A stretch of 64,000 nucleotides of DNA from Phymatolithon calcareum (lineage: Eukaryota > Rhodophyta > Florideophyceae > Hapalidiales): contig OZ345379.1 in the NCBI GenBank assembly GCA_977006965.1, positions 682,001 to 746,000 of the forward strand, given 5' to 3'. The translations under genes were made by a program, and so were the position numbers. Shown here one piece after another: positions 10,163 to 21,184 of this stretch; within the stretch, counting starts at the first letter, position 1, and the number at the start of each line of letters is the position of its first letter. A model generated the notes under the pieces. The model was given only the letters and a program-made list of their open reading frames with translations, was not told the DNA's origin and made no database searches.

Positions 10163-10268
10163 AATAGGACATCCGCTGGCTACGCTGACGATTACGGTCA
10201 AATCACTATTAAAAAAGTAACTAAGTTACTTGACCTTAAACATCAGCATAGTCAGCGGATGCCCTATT
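10163..10268. repeat. MITE-like inverted repeat
   Basis: A 106-bp element that is almost wholly a hairpin. The left arm from 10163 (AATAGGACATCCGCTGGCTA) matches the reverse complement of the right arm ending at 10268 (AATAGGGCATCCGCTGACTA), with similarity continuing for about 40 bp to GGTCAA. The centre is a near-palindrome, AGTAACTAAGTTACT. No coding capacity and no clear target-site duplication. Confidence 0.7.
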
Positions 10269-13200
10269 CTTAATGCTCTATTCCACTACCTCCTTATTTT
10301 TTAGGACAAAGCAACGAAATGCACTGCAGATAGTGCAACGCACTACTTCCAGTTGGTTGTGTTTACGAAGAGCCGGAAAACGCTGCGGGGAAACACTATC
10401 CGCTGCTGAATTACTTTGCCCTTCACTGATCCGGGGCAATTTTCTCTTCATTCGGCTTTAGTCAGACTAATTTTCTAACAGTTGAGTTCGAAAGGGTAGA
10501 ACGCTTCCATCTGGTCCTCAGAATAAGACTGGATGAATTGAACCTGTGCGCTCCTCTACGATGATCGGACGATCTAATGACACAATTCTTCCCTATGCTC
10601 ATGCTCACGTACTGATGCTTCGAAGGTGCAAAGAAAGGTAGATACTCGAGTCGCATGGAGAGGAGAACGAATTGTTAGGAAATGAGGACAGATGATTACT
10701 GACATTGACTTGACTATCGAAGGAAAAAATCATGTGGTGATCAGAGGAGGCAGTCTTTGAATGATCGAGCTTCCCATTTTCCTTCAATTGCTACAAAAGT
10801 TGATGTGGCTTTCAAATTTAGACTTTTTCTAACTGTCTCAATTGTATATGACTGGTTGTACGACTCAACCTCCCCATCTTTTCGCCTCACGTGCACGAAC
10901 TAAAATGTTGGCGCTTCGGCATCCATGAATAGAGCTGCTTTTGTCATGAAGTACCCAGCACATTAGTGACGTATGCAAGAGTGTCGATGTATGCTGCACA
11001 AAAATGATAATTGGGCAGACGACTGCGAGGGTGCTCTGCACGTTGCTCTGAAGTTCTCGAAAGCAGGGTGGAAAAAGGGAAATTGCGCGTATTTGGTGAG
11101 AGTCTTGACACGGTGGAGCCAACGGATTGATTTCACTCCATATCATCTCCTTCCGTACGTCTTGTCGCACCGCTAAGGATTGATGGACAAGGGGCATAAC
11201 TCTGCACATGTGTGAAGCTCAGAGCTTCATTCTAGTTACAGTCGGATGGAGAGTGATTCCGACGAGAAATCGAGAATTCGCAAGTTAAGGAACTGAGATC
11301 ATGATTACGAAGCAGTAAGACAATAGAAATGGCACACCACAATAGTCCTGAAGCAGAAAGACAGTCAAGGATGATGCGTGATATTCTAATGCCACATCGA
11401 TCAAGTTTGAACAGAATTTCCTGGATTGCATCACAATGTTGTCTACAGTTGTCTTCGGGCATGCGTATTACGAGAAACCGATCTTCCTGTCCGGTACGGC
11501 ACGCACCCGCGCGCGGCACAGGATCCCGTCGGTTGCTGAAAGGGGACGCGCCCCACAAATGACGTGCAGGAGGCAGAGAAGGCACTCGGGAAGCAATAAG
11601 TTTCTCCACGACCCCAACTATCGACGTGGCACTACGCGCCAGAGACCTGCAATGGATAGAGCGGAAGAAACTTAGGCCCACCAAATTCTGTTAGCCCCAT
11701 CATGTGCAAAAGCAAAATGAATGAATGAAAACTACAAGGAACCCCCGAACTTCAGGATTTGGGTTCCAGTACAATACAGTTGTGGCACAATGCAAGCTGC
11801 TGAACAACATGTTTTCTTGGTCGAGGGGTGGTCGGAAGACCTACCAGCCCAAGAGAGGCAACTGTCTCTTGAACAGTTGACTGCATGTATCTAGTTTGCG
11901 AAAATAGCATGCACTGTAGGTGGTCTGAGATGGCTGGAAGAAGGATTTCCAGTCGCACAATCAATGAAAAGTAAATCTCGTCGATCTCTCTGATCATAGT
12001 GCCATTTTGTGGTTAAGATGAATTCGCCAATATCACTGGCCGTAGTGCACACTTCGAGTACCGCTTGGATGAGGCCAACGACGACGTGGCCAGTCAACTA
12101 GTTGACACAACGGGCCAGCAAACTACTGTCTGTCTGCTCCTAATGTGTAACTTTGTTTGTCCCCTCTCATTTGGCGAAAATCCATGGGCTTTGCATCACC
12201 TTGAATTCCTGATAAAAAGTGATGTACTCAGGAGCGCATTGCGGATACTGGAAAGTATATTTTCCACAAGTCCAAAACTACAGGCGTTTATTCAGCATTA
12301 CTTAACTGCCATGTTCAAGATGGATGAGAGAAAAATGGTACCCTGAACGAAGCAAGGGAGGAGAGTAGACGACACGACTCAACGGTCATTTCCAGACTGT
12401 TGCTCAGACTGTGAGTTGAATGCATCCAAATGCAATATTCCAACCACCTAACGCTGCATGGTTGTCTGGTGCAGAAGTTTTGTACTGCACATCATGCCTA
12501 CAGTTTACTTAGCAACGAAGATATTGGAGAGTATTTACAGAATTGCGCAGACTTAAGCTGCACCCAGAGAACTTGGTTCCGCAATAGGACAGTGGACGAG
12601 GAAGCGGGATGTGTATTTGATGCTGACTGCGTATGTCCGCAAAGTTCACAGGTTAGTCAGGACTGCCGACCCCGCTAGTACAGCGCTAAAATGGGCACAG
12701 CGAGAATGTCCTGTCCACATGTCCCGACCACTGTGAGATCCTCTAGATATCTATCTCCGCGTATACGCGGAACATGTGTCCATCAGTTGTCAAATGTTCG
12801 AATTGTGCTGGTTTCACATAGAACTAGGCAGCGCGTCGCACAGGAGATATACTACCATCGCACATTGTAGAACTGGAAACAATTCACGTCGCTGTCGGGT
12901 AGCAGAGACACCGCGACGAATAGGGACAGAAACGGTAACCGATTAGACTCATTCACTTGCAACATGCAGTTTCATTGAAACGTATGGTAGACGTAGTCCC
13001 GAATCACCGAAGTATACCCTCAAAACACTATGCACATAGTCTGTACGTAAACAGTTCCTCGCGTGCCCTACCTTACCGACTATTTCTGCTAAGATAAACT
13101 GATGATTTTATTTCCTACGCATGCACGCTGCCTTAGTGTTTCTACCCTTTCGGCTGGTCTTTTTACTACGCGTATGTCGTCCTGAAAGACGTAGTAAACA

Positions 13201-14231
13201 GAGCATGCAATTTATTAGTTATTAACTTCGAAGATGGAGGATGCCTCTTATGGTCGACACGTACAATATGAAGACCATTTGAGCGTACTCAGCTAGAAGT
13301 CTATTGTCGTTCAAAACCAAGGAGACGTAACTTCTTGCGCATGATCTTAGGACTGACAAGTAAATCAAGAAGACTTCTATCTTTCTTCCCGTCACGATTA
13401 TATGCGACAACACAGGCTTCCCTAGTTCATGAATAAAACGGAGGTGATGGCAATAGCGAGAACCGCTGGAATGGACGCTGGCAAATGATGGGAAAGAGGT
13501 TCCCTGGAAATAACAACTCCCAGGCGAGTTGCAATAACTCCATCTGCCATGGACGGAAAGATTTGCGACAATGCGATGACGAGGAAAGCGACATCAGCTT
13601 CCGAATGTCGTCGCTGCTGCCAAGAATTGGAACGCGCAATTTTGGCTCGACCATTCGATCTAGACTACCTCTGTGCGCTTTAATTTTCGCACTGCCTGGT
13701 CCTCAGTTTTTCTGGTAATTGCTCAGGTTGCGAATTATTCGAGATTGTGCATGTGGTAGTGATGCTACTCTATGATATAAGACGTCAGAGAGTACGATTG
13801 AGCCAACAGAACTGCAAATTCAGGCCCATTCCCTCCAGGCACAAACCCGCAAAATCTCTTTGTACTCACTCTCATTGCGTCCACTTTGTCATAGTGCCAA
13901 CTTCATTGTACAAAAGGGCTCCTCAGCTTTCACGCGCTAGAAAATAGTCATCACGAGAGTACCAACGTATAGTGGAAAGCAGGAGTCAAACGGTGAAATT
14001 GAAACAGCTTATAAAATAATATTGAATCTCCTGCAACTCAGGAGATGAATCTCTCTTGCTTATCGTGCGCGGCAAAATTTGTACATGACTGTCCGCGTAA
14101 AAACTTGAAATCGAGTAAGCTATTCCATAGACATGGTATTGTCAAAAAGCAGTCTGATCTTGTAGCGAAAACCAGACCCAGATTCAAAATTACGACCCTT
14201 CGCGAACTTTTCTTAGGTCGGAAATATATCC
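10269..14231. other. Gene-free stretch of about 4 kb
   Basis: No recognisable gene. The longest frames (114 codons at 10865-11209 and 150 codons at 11232-11684, both minus) have no motif and uneven composition. A short hairpin (TTTACTACG with CGTAGTAAA) lies at about 13158-13197. This looks like repeat-derived or decayed sequence, but I could not assign it to a class. Confidence 0.4.
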
Positions 14232-15275
14232 TTAATTCTTCCCATTTTCACCCCACATCTTACCAAGACATGCCTCCACAACATATCGATTGAACTCCTC
14301 TGGCCGATCGTAATACATATGGTGCCCCGCATTTTCTAGGACCCAAAATCGCGTATCTCCCTTCATACTTCCTTGCAGTTCTTTTGCGGCCTTCCAGTCC
14401 ATCCAGTCGCGGTCACCGTACAAAAACGCAACGCGATGCTCCACACGCGGCAATTTATCCCACAGTGGTCTGCGTGCATATGCTCCGCTCCGTAAAATAG
14501 TACTTAACGAATGCTCTCCACTTGCCGGTGCGCTCGAAACTTGAAAGAAGTACTCAATTAATGCGTCTTGTGTCTGTTGACAATCTGCCGGAAAGCGTGG
14601 TTTTACCATTTTGCCCGCAATCAGTCTTCCCAAGCGTTGTCCGCCAAGCCGTAATAAAAGCTGTGGCGTGGCGCCAAGATCCCATAAAAGGAAGACCACC
14701 CAGCGAAATATACGCAGAGCAAGACTTGGCGGTTGTCGTGGAACTGAAGGTGGATGCGGGACGCCGACCGGGGATGCTAGCACAAGTGTCCGGACCAAAT
14801 CTGGACGACGGAGGGTGAAGCCGACGGATAGAAAAGCTCCTAAGGAATGTCCGCATAAATGAAATGGCGTGACAGGGGCACATTCGAGCGTTTTCATGGC
14901 ATCCGCCCATTCCTCTAAGGCATCGAGGAAGAAATCTTCAGCTTCCGAAGGTGTGAAATATGGACTGAAGCGGGGACGAGAGCTTGCACCGAATCCAAGC
15001 CAGTCCACAAGATGGACGCGGAATTTGGCACTGAGACCAGCAATGTTGCGACCAAAAAATGCAACACCGGCACCCCAGCCATGCACGATGACAAGGACCG
15101 GTAGATTCGAGTCGCCCGCAGAAAGGGTGTTAATGAGGTGACCGGAGCGAGGAAGACGAACCAGACGTTTCTCATAGGTACCGGCGTTCATGTGGGAGAG
15201 AAGGGCACGCTCGGCCGCATCGACCGCCGGTGCCGGTGAGCGAGTAGGAACAGTTTGCATTTTTCGGGATGGCAA
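14232..15275 (-). CDS. Alpha/beta hydrolase of the ABHD4/ABHD5 (CGI-58) group
   Basis: A 347-residue protein. It has the alpha/beta-hydrolase oxyanion segment VIVHGWGAG (62-70), DWLGFGASSRP, the nucleophile elbow GHSLG with Ser144, an acid in YGDRDWMD (Asp290 or Asp293), and the catalytic His in NAGHHMYYDRPEEF (His318). The last contains the HX4D pattern typical of CGI-58 relatives. Ser144 is present, unlike animal ABHD5, so this is expected to be an active lipid hydrolase, as in ABHD4 or plant CGI-58. Family members act on N-acyl phospholipids or lysophospholipids, or regulate lipid-droplet turnover; the exact substrate cannot be told. No introns. The N-terminus is not an obvious targeting signal. 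Confidence 0.85.
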   Translation of the reverse strand: MPSRKMQTVPTRSPAPAVDAAERALLSHMNAGTYEKRLVRLPRSGHLINTLSAGDSNLPVLVIVHGWGAGVAFFGRNIAGLSAKFRVHLVDWLGFGASSRPRFSPYFTPSEAEDFFLDALEEWADAMKTLECAPVTPFHLCGHSLGAFLSVGFTLRRPDLVRTLVLASPVGVPHPPSVPRQPPSLALRIFRWVVFLLWDLGATPQLLLRLGGQRLGRLIAGKMVKPRFPADCQQTQDALIEYFFQVSSAPASGEHSLSTILRSGAYARRPLWDKLPRVEHRVAFLYGDRDWMDWKAAKELQGSMKGDTRFWVLENAGHHMYYDRPEEFNRYVVEACLGKMWGENGKN

Positions 15276-16604
15276 GAGCAGGTTGACCGGGGGGTGAAGA
15301 TGGACGGAGGGAGGCCCCTCCTAGTTAAGGGAGGATGAGGGCGCGGAAGGGGAGGCAAATTCTTTTCGACCTCCCCGCCGATCTTGTTGTCGCTATTGGT
15401 GACGTAGAAATGTTTTCTACGTCCACGATCGATATTGGCTTTTGGAGTGTGCAGTTGAGAGTGCATTCGCAATCATCAAATTCCACTTGGCACTAAGCAA
15501 TCGATATTATTGGCTTCTAGTAGAAAATATGTTTCGTAGTGCAGTAATGCTCTATTCAAAACTTCTGTCCGAAGTTACCCCTGCTCGGATTTTTTGTTAG
15601 AAAGGTGCAATTGGCCACAGGTCAGATTTTTCTAAAAAAAATCTAAAGATTCGCATTGCGGAGGATATTGGACCTAGGTCCCTGATGTGTAGTCTAAGCC
15701 TGCTTATAAGACCTAAGTTTTGATTTGCACTTGTAAACTGTCCAGAAAGATGTAGTCTTTAGTTCCCAAACATGGCGAACTGCAGATTTTAGCCATATCC
15801 ATACCAAACGAGTTAGTGAACGTCCCGTGCTGGTGAAGGAGCCCAATTTTTAAGCGCACAATTCGCGAGTACAAAACGACTTATGTTTTGTATTGTAGTA
15901 TTCCCGAGGGCTTTTTCTCTCCAACTAAAGGGGAAATTATTGTTCCTTATCGTGATTTGTTTTACAATGGGCCTTCCCGCGGAGGCAAAAAGCGCAAAGC
16001 CATCAGCAGCCTCTTCAGGTAACTCCTGCCCTTCAATTCCATCGCACAAACGAGCAAAAGACAAGATACAAAAGCGCTCGTAAAACAAAAATTTCGATTT
16101 CGGCTCAAGTCTGGACGACAATACATAATTATATTTCTTCTTTACGAGGACGCAAAGGAGCGACGGCAAGAACGTTGTAGTTGGTCAATAATCAAAACTT
16201 CGTGTTTTTGAGCCTGTGTGGCCATGTGCACATAACTTGACGCGGGTTTATTTCTCAAAAGCAACACGAGCTGGAGACGTAGCTCTTCAACATCTCCGGA
16301 TACAAGTATAATACGTTTTTCCTTGGGCTTTTCTAGTTCTATGGAGATGCACCATTTTCCTTCCGCAACTGGACAACAAAAAAGACGGCCCGTGCAAGTG
16401 TCCATGTTCAGTCTCTGGGTGGAATCGAATCGTACTTCGAGCGGCAGCCAGAGAAGGAGTGTTTCCCTAATTAGCTAGCTCGAATAACGCCCTGGCGTAA
16501 TCTAGGTAGCAGGTAGTTAGCGATAAAGCACTGGTTCGCGAGTCTCTTTGGGGACGGCAGATGCATTATCCTGTTTAGTCTGAAAAACTCAACACAGGCC
16601 TCCA
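15276..16604. other. Intergenic; possible tiny minus-strand gene not supported
   Basis: The left end is the ABHD gene upstream region. Two overlapping minus-strand frames at 15813-16169 (118 codons) and 16142-16405 (87 codons) could be exons of a small gene, but I see no matching splice sites, no family motif and a composition close to random. Treat as non-coding. Confidence 0.35.
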
Positions 16605-16717
16605 TTACCCACAAAATAGTTCAGTACTTAAGAATATTGCCAGTTTTGGTTTGCAATTCGGAAACCAGACATGATGGCAGCATTCTCCGGCACCGTACTG
16701 AACTATTTTGTAAGTAA
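16605..16717. repeat. MITE-like inverted repeat
   Basis: A 113-bp element with a 17-bp perfect inner match: ACAAAATAGTTCAGTAC at 16611-16627 and its reverse complement at 16695-16711. It is flanked by TTAC at the left and GTAA at the right. The interior also pairs partly (TGCCAG with a later ATGGCAG). No coding capacity. Confidence 0.7.
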
Positions 16718-17148
16718 TATGATAACGGGGGCCTGTTTCTAGTTTTGCAGTATCACAACAGTTATCATACTGCAGTACAGGTAGCAAGAATTATCAGAGT
16801 ATTATTATGATAGAAGTATGATATGATATGTTCTCATGCCTCCAGTTCTGGCCCAATGTCTCAATAATAATATTATTATTGACTGGAAGTATCATATTAT
16901 GATACTTCCATCTATGACATCTCCAGCAACAGCTGGATGCTGCAGAATCAGCTAAAGTTAAGAACAGGCTCTGAGAGCCTTCTAACGCACTTTCTTGAAC
17001 CGAAAACGCAGCGCTTCATCATTCTGTTTGTGCTGGAATCTTTTGGCCTTATAAGTTGATCTCCCGCCAGCTACAATTACCAGGATCTCTGTAACACCAG
17101 GCACAGCCAGCAGCAAGCAGCCAACAGCGACATATACACAACTAAACA
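16718..17148. other. AT-rich palindromic sequence upstream of VPS72
   Basis: Contains GCAGTAT/ATACTGC pairing near 16745-16772, a run AATAATAATATTATTATT at 16863-16880, and a perfect 12-bp palindrome with 3-nt loop (TGGAAGTATCAT) at 16884-16910. The right end is the VPS72 promoter region. Confidence 0.55.
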
Positions 17149-18213
17149 ATGACGACGCGCCGCACAAGCTCGCGGCGGCGAATTGTCGTGCCCTTGGACG
17201 CGAAGAAGGCTCTGGAGAACGAAGCAGATGCCGATTTCTGGGACCAGGATGCATTTGCGGAGGATGACGATGACAAGAGCTTTGATGAGAACGAGCTTTC
17301 TGACCGTGGCGAGGTAAGAAATGAGCGTCCTCCACTTTCCCCCAAAATCACCTTTGACTTTGGCGCAGCCTACTTATTTCCCGCGGGAATTCATGTCGGC
17401 GACAGTAATGGCGATGGCGAAGATGTCGACGATGACCGAAGCACATTTGCTGACATTCTGTCCCCGGCGCGCGTCTCCCGTGACTTTCTACTCCCCTCTC
17501 TTCCTGTTTTACCGGATCTCCCCTCCACTCTCGCTATGCAGGACATAGTGGACTCTGACTTTGATGCACCGGAGGACGTTCCAGAGACCGGCGAAGGCGA
17601 AGAGAAGGCTTTGCGGGCAGAGGAACGTAAAACAGCGCGCAAGGCACGCACCGGAAAATATGTCGACCCCGCACTTCAGAAAGCTGCCAAGCGTAAAACC
17701 CCCGGCTCGAATGACGCAGATGATGGCGAAACAACCGAGTCGAAGGGGTCACCGCCGGCGAAGCAACCTCGTGTGGCTAGAACATCCACCGTGGGAAGTG
17801 CGGAACGTGTAAGTTTACGGAAGAGCACTAAGCAAGCGAGCGCCGCGGCTGCGGAAAATCGGGCGAAAAAGGCCGTTGAAGATGAGAAGCGACGCATTCA
17901 AAAGGCCGCGCGTGACGCCAAGCGTCCGGAGATTAAAATACCCACTCAGGCGGAGTTACTTGAGGAGGCGAAGAAGACGGAGGTGGAGAATAGGGAGAGT
18001 TTAAAGGACTTGCTGCGACTTGAGGAGGAAAAGAAGCGCCTACCGGTGCGGAAGGCACAGAAAGCTGGCGATATCATGTCGTTGCGGTCGAGCAGGGATG
18101 GGAAAACAACGATTTCGTTCACGAATGCTAAGGCAGATGCGCGAAAGGCACTCTTCCCGCATCTTGAGGACGAGGAGGAAAAGAAGGAAAAGATTCCACC
18201 AGTTGAGGGATAA
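17149..18213 (+). CDS. VPS72: VPS72/YL1 (SWC2), SWR1 chromatin-remodelling subunit
   Basis: The N-terminus (TTRRTSSRRRIV) fits the YL1 start. Then come an acidic DE-rich H2A.Z-binding-like region, DSDFDAPED, a Lys/Arg-rich block, SLRKSTKQA (the RKSMRQST motif), PTQAELLEEAKKTEVENRES (the LTQEELLREAKITEELN motif), and GKTTISFTNAK near the end. A likely intron, 17314-17541 (GTAAGA...ATGCAG, 228 bp), separates LSDRGE from DIVDSDFD. It keeps the frame and holds no stop, so the frame stays open for 354 residues unspliced and 278 spliced. The classic C-terminal YL1_C segment is missing or too diverged to see. YL1 delivers H2A.Z-H2B to SWR1/SRCAP in the nucleus. Confidence 0.85.
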   Translation: MTTRRTSSRRRIVVPLDAKKALENEADADFWDQDAFAEDDDDKSFDENELSDRGEVRNERPPLSPKITFDFGAAYLFPAGIHVGDSNGDGEDVDDDRSTFADILSPARVSRDFLLPSLPVLPDLPSTLAMQDIVDSDFDAPEDVPETGEGEEKALRAEERKTARKARTGKYVDPALQKAAKRKTPGSNDADDGETTESKGSPPAKQPRVARTSTVGSAERVSLRKSTKQASAAAAENRAKKAVEDEKRRIQKAARDAKRPEIKIPTQAELLEEAKKTEVENRESLKDLLRLEEEKKRLPVRKAQKAGDIMSLRSSRDGKTTISFTNAKADARKALFPHLEDEEEKKEKIPPVEG

Positions 18214-18327
18214 GGACTGAAGTTATATTTCTCGCAAGTGACGGCGCTATCCTTCTTAGGGGGATCTTTATTGTTTGTACATAGTGAAATAATTGTTACA
18301 AATTGAAATAACTTACGGAGCCACACA

Positions 18328-19026
18328 TCATTTTCCCACCTCTGTAGATGTACTTGAGTCGCTATCGGTATCCTCGAGATACTCATCGTAGGGATGCCAA
18401 GACCCACGAAACAAATGCACAGCGTTGGGAAAAATCTCATCTCTGATTACATGCCCCAGTTGTCTGCAGTCATCTGGAGTTGTGAACCATTCGAAGAAGC
18501 TTGGACTGTACATGCCGTATTCATCCTCATGTGTCGCAAATTCAGAATCCGGGGCCATATTCTCCTTCCAGAATATTTCCTCACTGCCTACTATAAGGCC
18601 GCTCCATTCCTTATTCCGGTACGTCTTCGTGAGAGTCGTGTTTGAAAAGAAGTTGTTCTCTGCAAAAGTGAATACAATGTCAAAGTCGGCCCGGTTGTGC
18701 ATGACGCAGCGCACATCTGTTAGCGCCTCCAGACGCGGACAGTCTGAAATGGTGATGAGCATGCCGACAGAGGGATGACTGATGAGCGCTCGCATCCAGA
18801 AGTGCGGTGTGCGTGCGATTATCTTCTCGCGTTGAACCAGCTTCTCTGCATACTGAACGTCGTAGTCCGCGCGAGAGAGGGCGTTTGACGCCAGTAGTTC
18901 CGCAAGATTATCCAAAGCGTCTTGAAGATTGCAGAGTTCTGCGCTTCCGTTGACGCACTTCTTCTGTATCTCCATGCTTTCCGATTGCAATCTCATGTTC
19001 AGGGCTTGTTGTTCTGCAACAATCAT
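18328..19026 (-). CDS. SET/NAP-family histone chaperone
   Basis: A 232-residue protein fitting the NAP fold. An N-terminal dimerisation helix covers about residues 1-70. It is followed by QREKIIARTPHFWMRALISH (the RxxLIxxIPxFWxxxFxxHP motif), then SVGMLI, a beta segment FDIVFTFAENNFFSNTTLTK (YRIDFYFDENPYFENKxLxK), and SFFEWFTTPDD (ESFFTWFT). It ends in VIRDEIFPNAVHLFRGS and a short acidic tail. Human SET is larger, with a longer acidic tail. The protein should bind H3-H4 or H2A-H2B and may act with the chromatin factors coded nearby. It is convergent with VPS72, 114 bp between stops. A first exon further upstream cannot be excluded, although an attempted splice just upstream runs into a stop. 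Confidence 0.82.
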   Translation of the reverse strand: MIVAEQQALNMRLQSESMEIQKKCVNGSAELCNLQDALDNLAELLASNALSRADYDVQYAEKLVQREKIIARTPHFWMRALISHPSVGMLITISDCPRLEALTDVRCVMHNRADFDIVFTFAENNFFSNTTLTKTYRNKEWSGLIVGSEEIFWKENMAPDSEFATHEDEYGMYSPSFFEWFTTPDDCRQLGHVIRDEIFPNAVHLFRGSWHPYDEYLEDTDSDSSTSTEVGK

Positions 19027-19214
19027 TCTGGAGACAGTGCAGAAAGAGTCGTGGATCGAGTACGAGGTAACGCACCTTCCTTCAGCATGCCCACAAGAGT
19101 CAAAAACTCCGAAATATAATTCAAGAAATTTTTTCAGGAATTACTTGAGAAACCTAAGAGAATATGTGACCTGTAATAAATTTTGTCACTTATTTTCCGG
19201 AAAGAGTGACACAT

Positions 19215-20654
19215 TCAACAAGCAATACTTGTATGCATCCGAAAGTCAACAGTCTCTGCCTCCATGGTCAGCAATCCCACCCGCTCCTGGTCATCTTTCT
19301 TTCCAACGCACTTGACAACATCCTCCAGCACAATCGCCCAGTGAGTCCAATGGAACCCACCCTGCGCAAACACGACAAAAGGTTCTCTCACCGGCCCATC
19401 AGCGCTGAGTTCGATCGTGCTACCATCGATAAAAGTGCTCTGCGCGAACACAACATCATCGCCATATCCTTCCGTGACGCCTGCGACCGGCTCGATATAT
19501 GCACCAACCGGACCATTTCGTTGCACAGCCTTACAAAACTCGATGAGTCGCTCCCTTGTCTCAAGTTTCACAGAGCACACAAACCCCACCTCCCCTCGAG
19601 GAGGGTTCGTCTCATATCCCAATCGCGCCATAACCTCCCCGACAAGCATCGCCCCCTTCAAACTCTCTCCGATAATCCCTGGAGACATAAACAGACCCTG
19701 AAATAACACTCGATTGCAACCAAGACTCGCTCCACCCCCGACGCCGGGTGCAGAGAGTCGCATACGTGCCCTCTCCACCAACTCCTTCCGGCCCGCGACA
19801 TACCCTCCGCAAGGCGCGATGCCGCCACCAAGATTCTTGATGAGACTGCCGGCCATGAGATCCGCGCCAATTTCCGGATGCACCGGCTCTCGATCCTCAA
19901 CAAACTCGCCGTAACAGTTATCCACAAAGCACACGCAACGCGGGTACCTTCTTTTTACCTCTCGGACAATGCGAGCGATATCATCAAGGCGCAGGGCTGG
20001 TCTCCATGCATATCCAAACGACCGCTGTATAAGCACGACGCGCGTACGGTCCGTAAGACTTTCGACCAAACCAGTGACATCCGGCACACCGTCTGCTCGC
20101 AGCGGATGAGAGCGAAACGACACTCCCCAGTCTTTCAGCGACCCTGGATCCACTGTGTTTCCTTCCCGAATGCCGAGCACCTCCTGCAAAGTGTCGTACA
20201 CATCACCGGCCGCACTGACAACCTCATCACCAGGACGTAACACGCCGAACAATGCGGCAGCGATCGCATGCGTACCAGACTGAAATTGTACACGCACCAG
20301 GGCGGCCTCGCAGCTGAATATCCTGGCGTACACCGCGTCGAGAGCGTCACGACCGAGGTCACCGTGGCCGTACCCGTCCACGCCCGCGAAATGCTGCGCG
20401 CCAACACGCTCCGCGTGTAGCGCGGAGAGAACGCGTGACAGTCGTCGCTGTGTCCCGAAATCGATTCTCTGGAACGCGGGTTGTAGTGCCGATGCGGCCG
20501 TGGCTACCAGCGATGCGGCGTCCGGTTGTGATATCCGATGCCTTGCACAGGATGTCCAATTGGAGCGAAGTGGGGATGCAGAGCGTGGGCGCCTGCTGAT
20601 TTCTGCTGGAAATGAGAAGGATGATGCAAAAGTTAGTAAGGTTTTGAAGGGCAT
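19215..20654 (-). CDS. PLP-dependent methionine gamma-lyase/aluminium-resistance family protein
   Basis: A 479-residue protein. The first ~45 residues are rich in Ser, Arg and Pro without acids, like an organelle leader. The remainder follows the bacterial aluminium-resistance family (Pfam Met_gamma_lyase type): an N-terminal helix, HFAGVDGYGHGDLGRDALD, QFQSGTHAI, GDEVVSAAGDVYDTLQEVLG, FVDNCYGEFVE with Asp245, and GSLIKNLGGGIAPCGGYVAG with the PLP Lys at 273. It belongs to the fold-type I Cys/Met-metabolism group; the true substrate is not established for most members. The family is common in cyanobacteria and Firmicutes, so a plastid or bacterial origin is likely (inference). No intron. Its 3' end lies 188 bp from the start of the SET gene. 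Confidence 0.88.
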   Translation of the reverse strand: MPFKTLLTFASSFSFPAEISRRPRSASPLRSNWTSCARHRISQPDAASLVATAASALQPAFQRIDFGTQRRLSRVLSALHAERVGAQHFAGVDGYGHGDLGRDALDAVYARIFSCEAALVRVQFQSGTHAIAAALFGVLRPGDEVVSAAGDVYDTLQEVLGIREGNTVDPGSLKDWGVSFRSHPLRADGVPDVTGLVESLTDRTRVVLIQRSFGYAWRPALRLDDIARIVREVKRRYPRCVCFVDNCYGEFVEDREPVHPEIGADLMAGSLIKNLGGGIAPCGGYVAGRKELVERARMRLSAPGVGGGASLGCNRVLFQGLFMSPGIIGESLKGAMLVGEVMARLGYETNPPRGEVGFVCSVKLETRERLIEFCKAVQRNGPVGAYIEPVAGVTEGYGDDVVFAQSTFIDGSTIELSADGPVREPFVVFAQGGFHWTHWAIVLEDVVKCVGKKDDQERVGLLTMEAETVDFRMHTSIAC

Positions 20655-21184
20655 GGTGCAACGACAGTCTGCATTCGATGCGAGCGCCGGACGGCGTTCA
20701 ATCTCATTGAGCCATGCCTGGTTGGCGGGAGCTCAAATTGTCTTGTGCGTGACATCCGCATATGATTTTTTAATATTTATTTGATGCTTTCCCTGTCCTC
20801 AGATGACATTGGACTAATGCAATGCATAAATGATGTGAGACAATTCTATTGGGGACTGGACGATGAGAGAAGCATTGATTGGCAATGGGACTCATGCTCG
20901 CTAAGAGAGAATAAGCCCATCAATCCAGGTACTACAGTAGTTTTGAAGAACTTGCCTCCCAAAACGTCGGATGACAGAGCCACATTCATCGCACTGCAAA
21001 CGACAGCAGTCTTTCTTGAGCGTCTTTATCGGAAGGAACAAACTGGCAACAAATGCAACGAAAAATCTATGAAACCCTTCAAGTGCCGCAATAACACGTC
21101 TGATTCCCAATCTTCATCCCCCAAAACATGCAGATATTTTCCTCCTCAAAATTCCGTTCTAATCTCCCTAAACTCAAAACCTTG
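20655..21184. other. Intergenic, no gene seen
   Basis: Upstream region of the PLP enzyme and 3' flank of PAM68. A plus-strand frame at 20781-21221 has no family features and overlaps the PAM68 3' end; I regard it as chance. Confidence 0.4.

Noticed and set aside
11232-11684. Minus-strand frame of 150 codons in the gene desert
   Set aside because: Composition looks random, with no motif, no splice partners and competing frames on the other strand.
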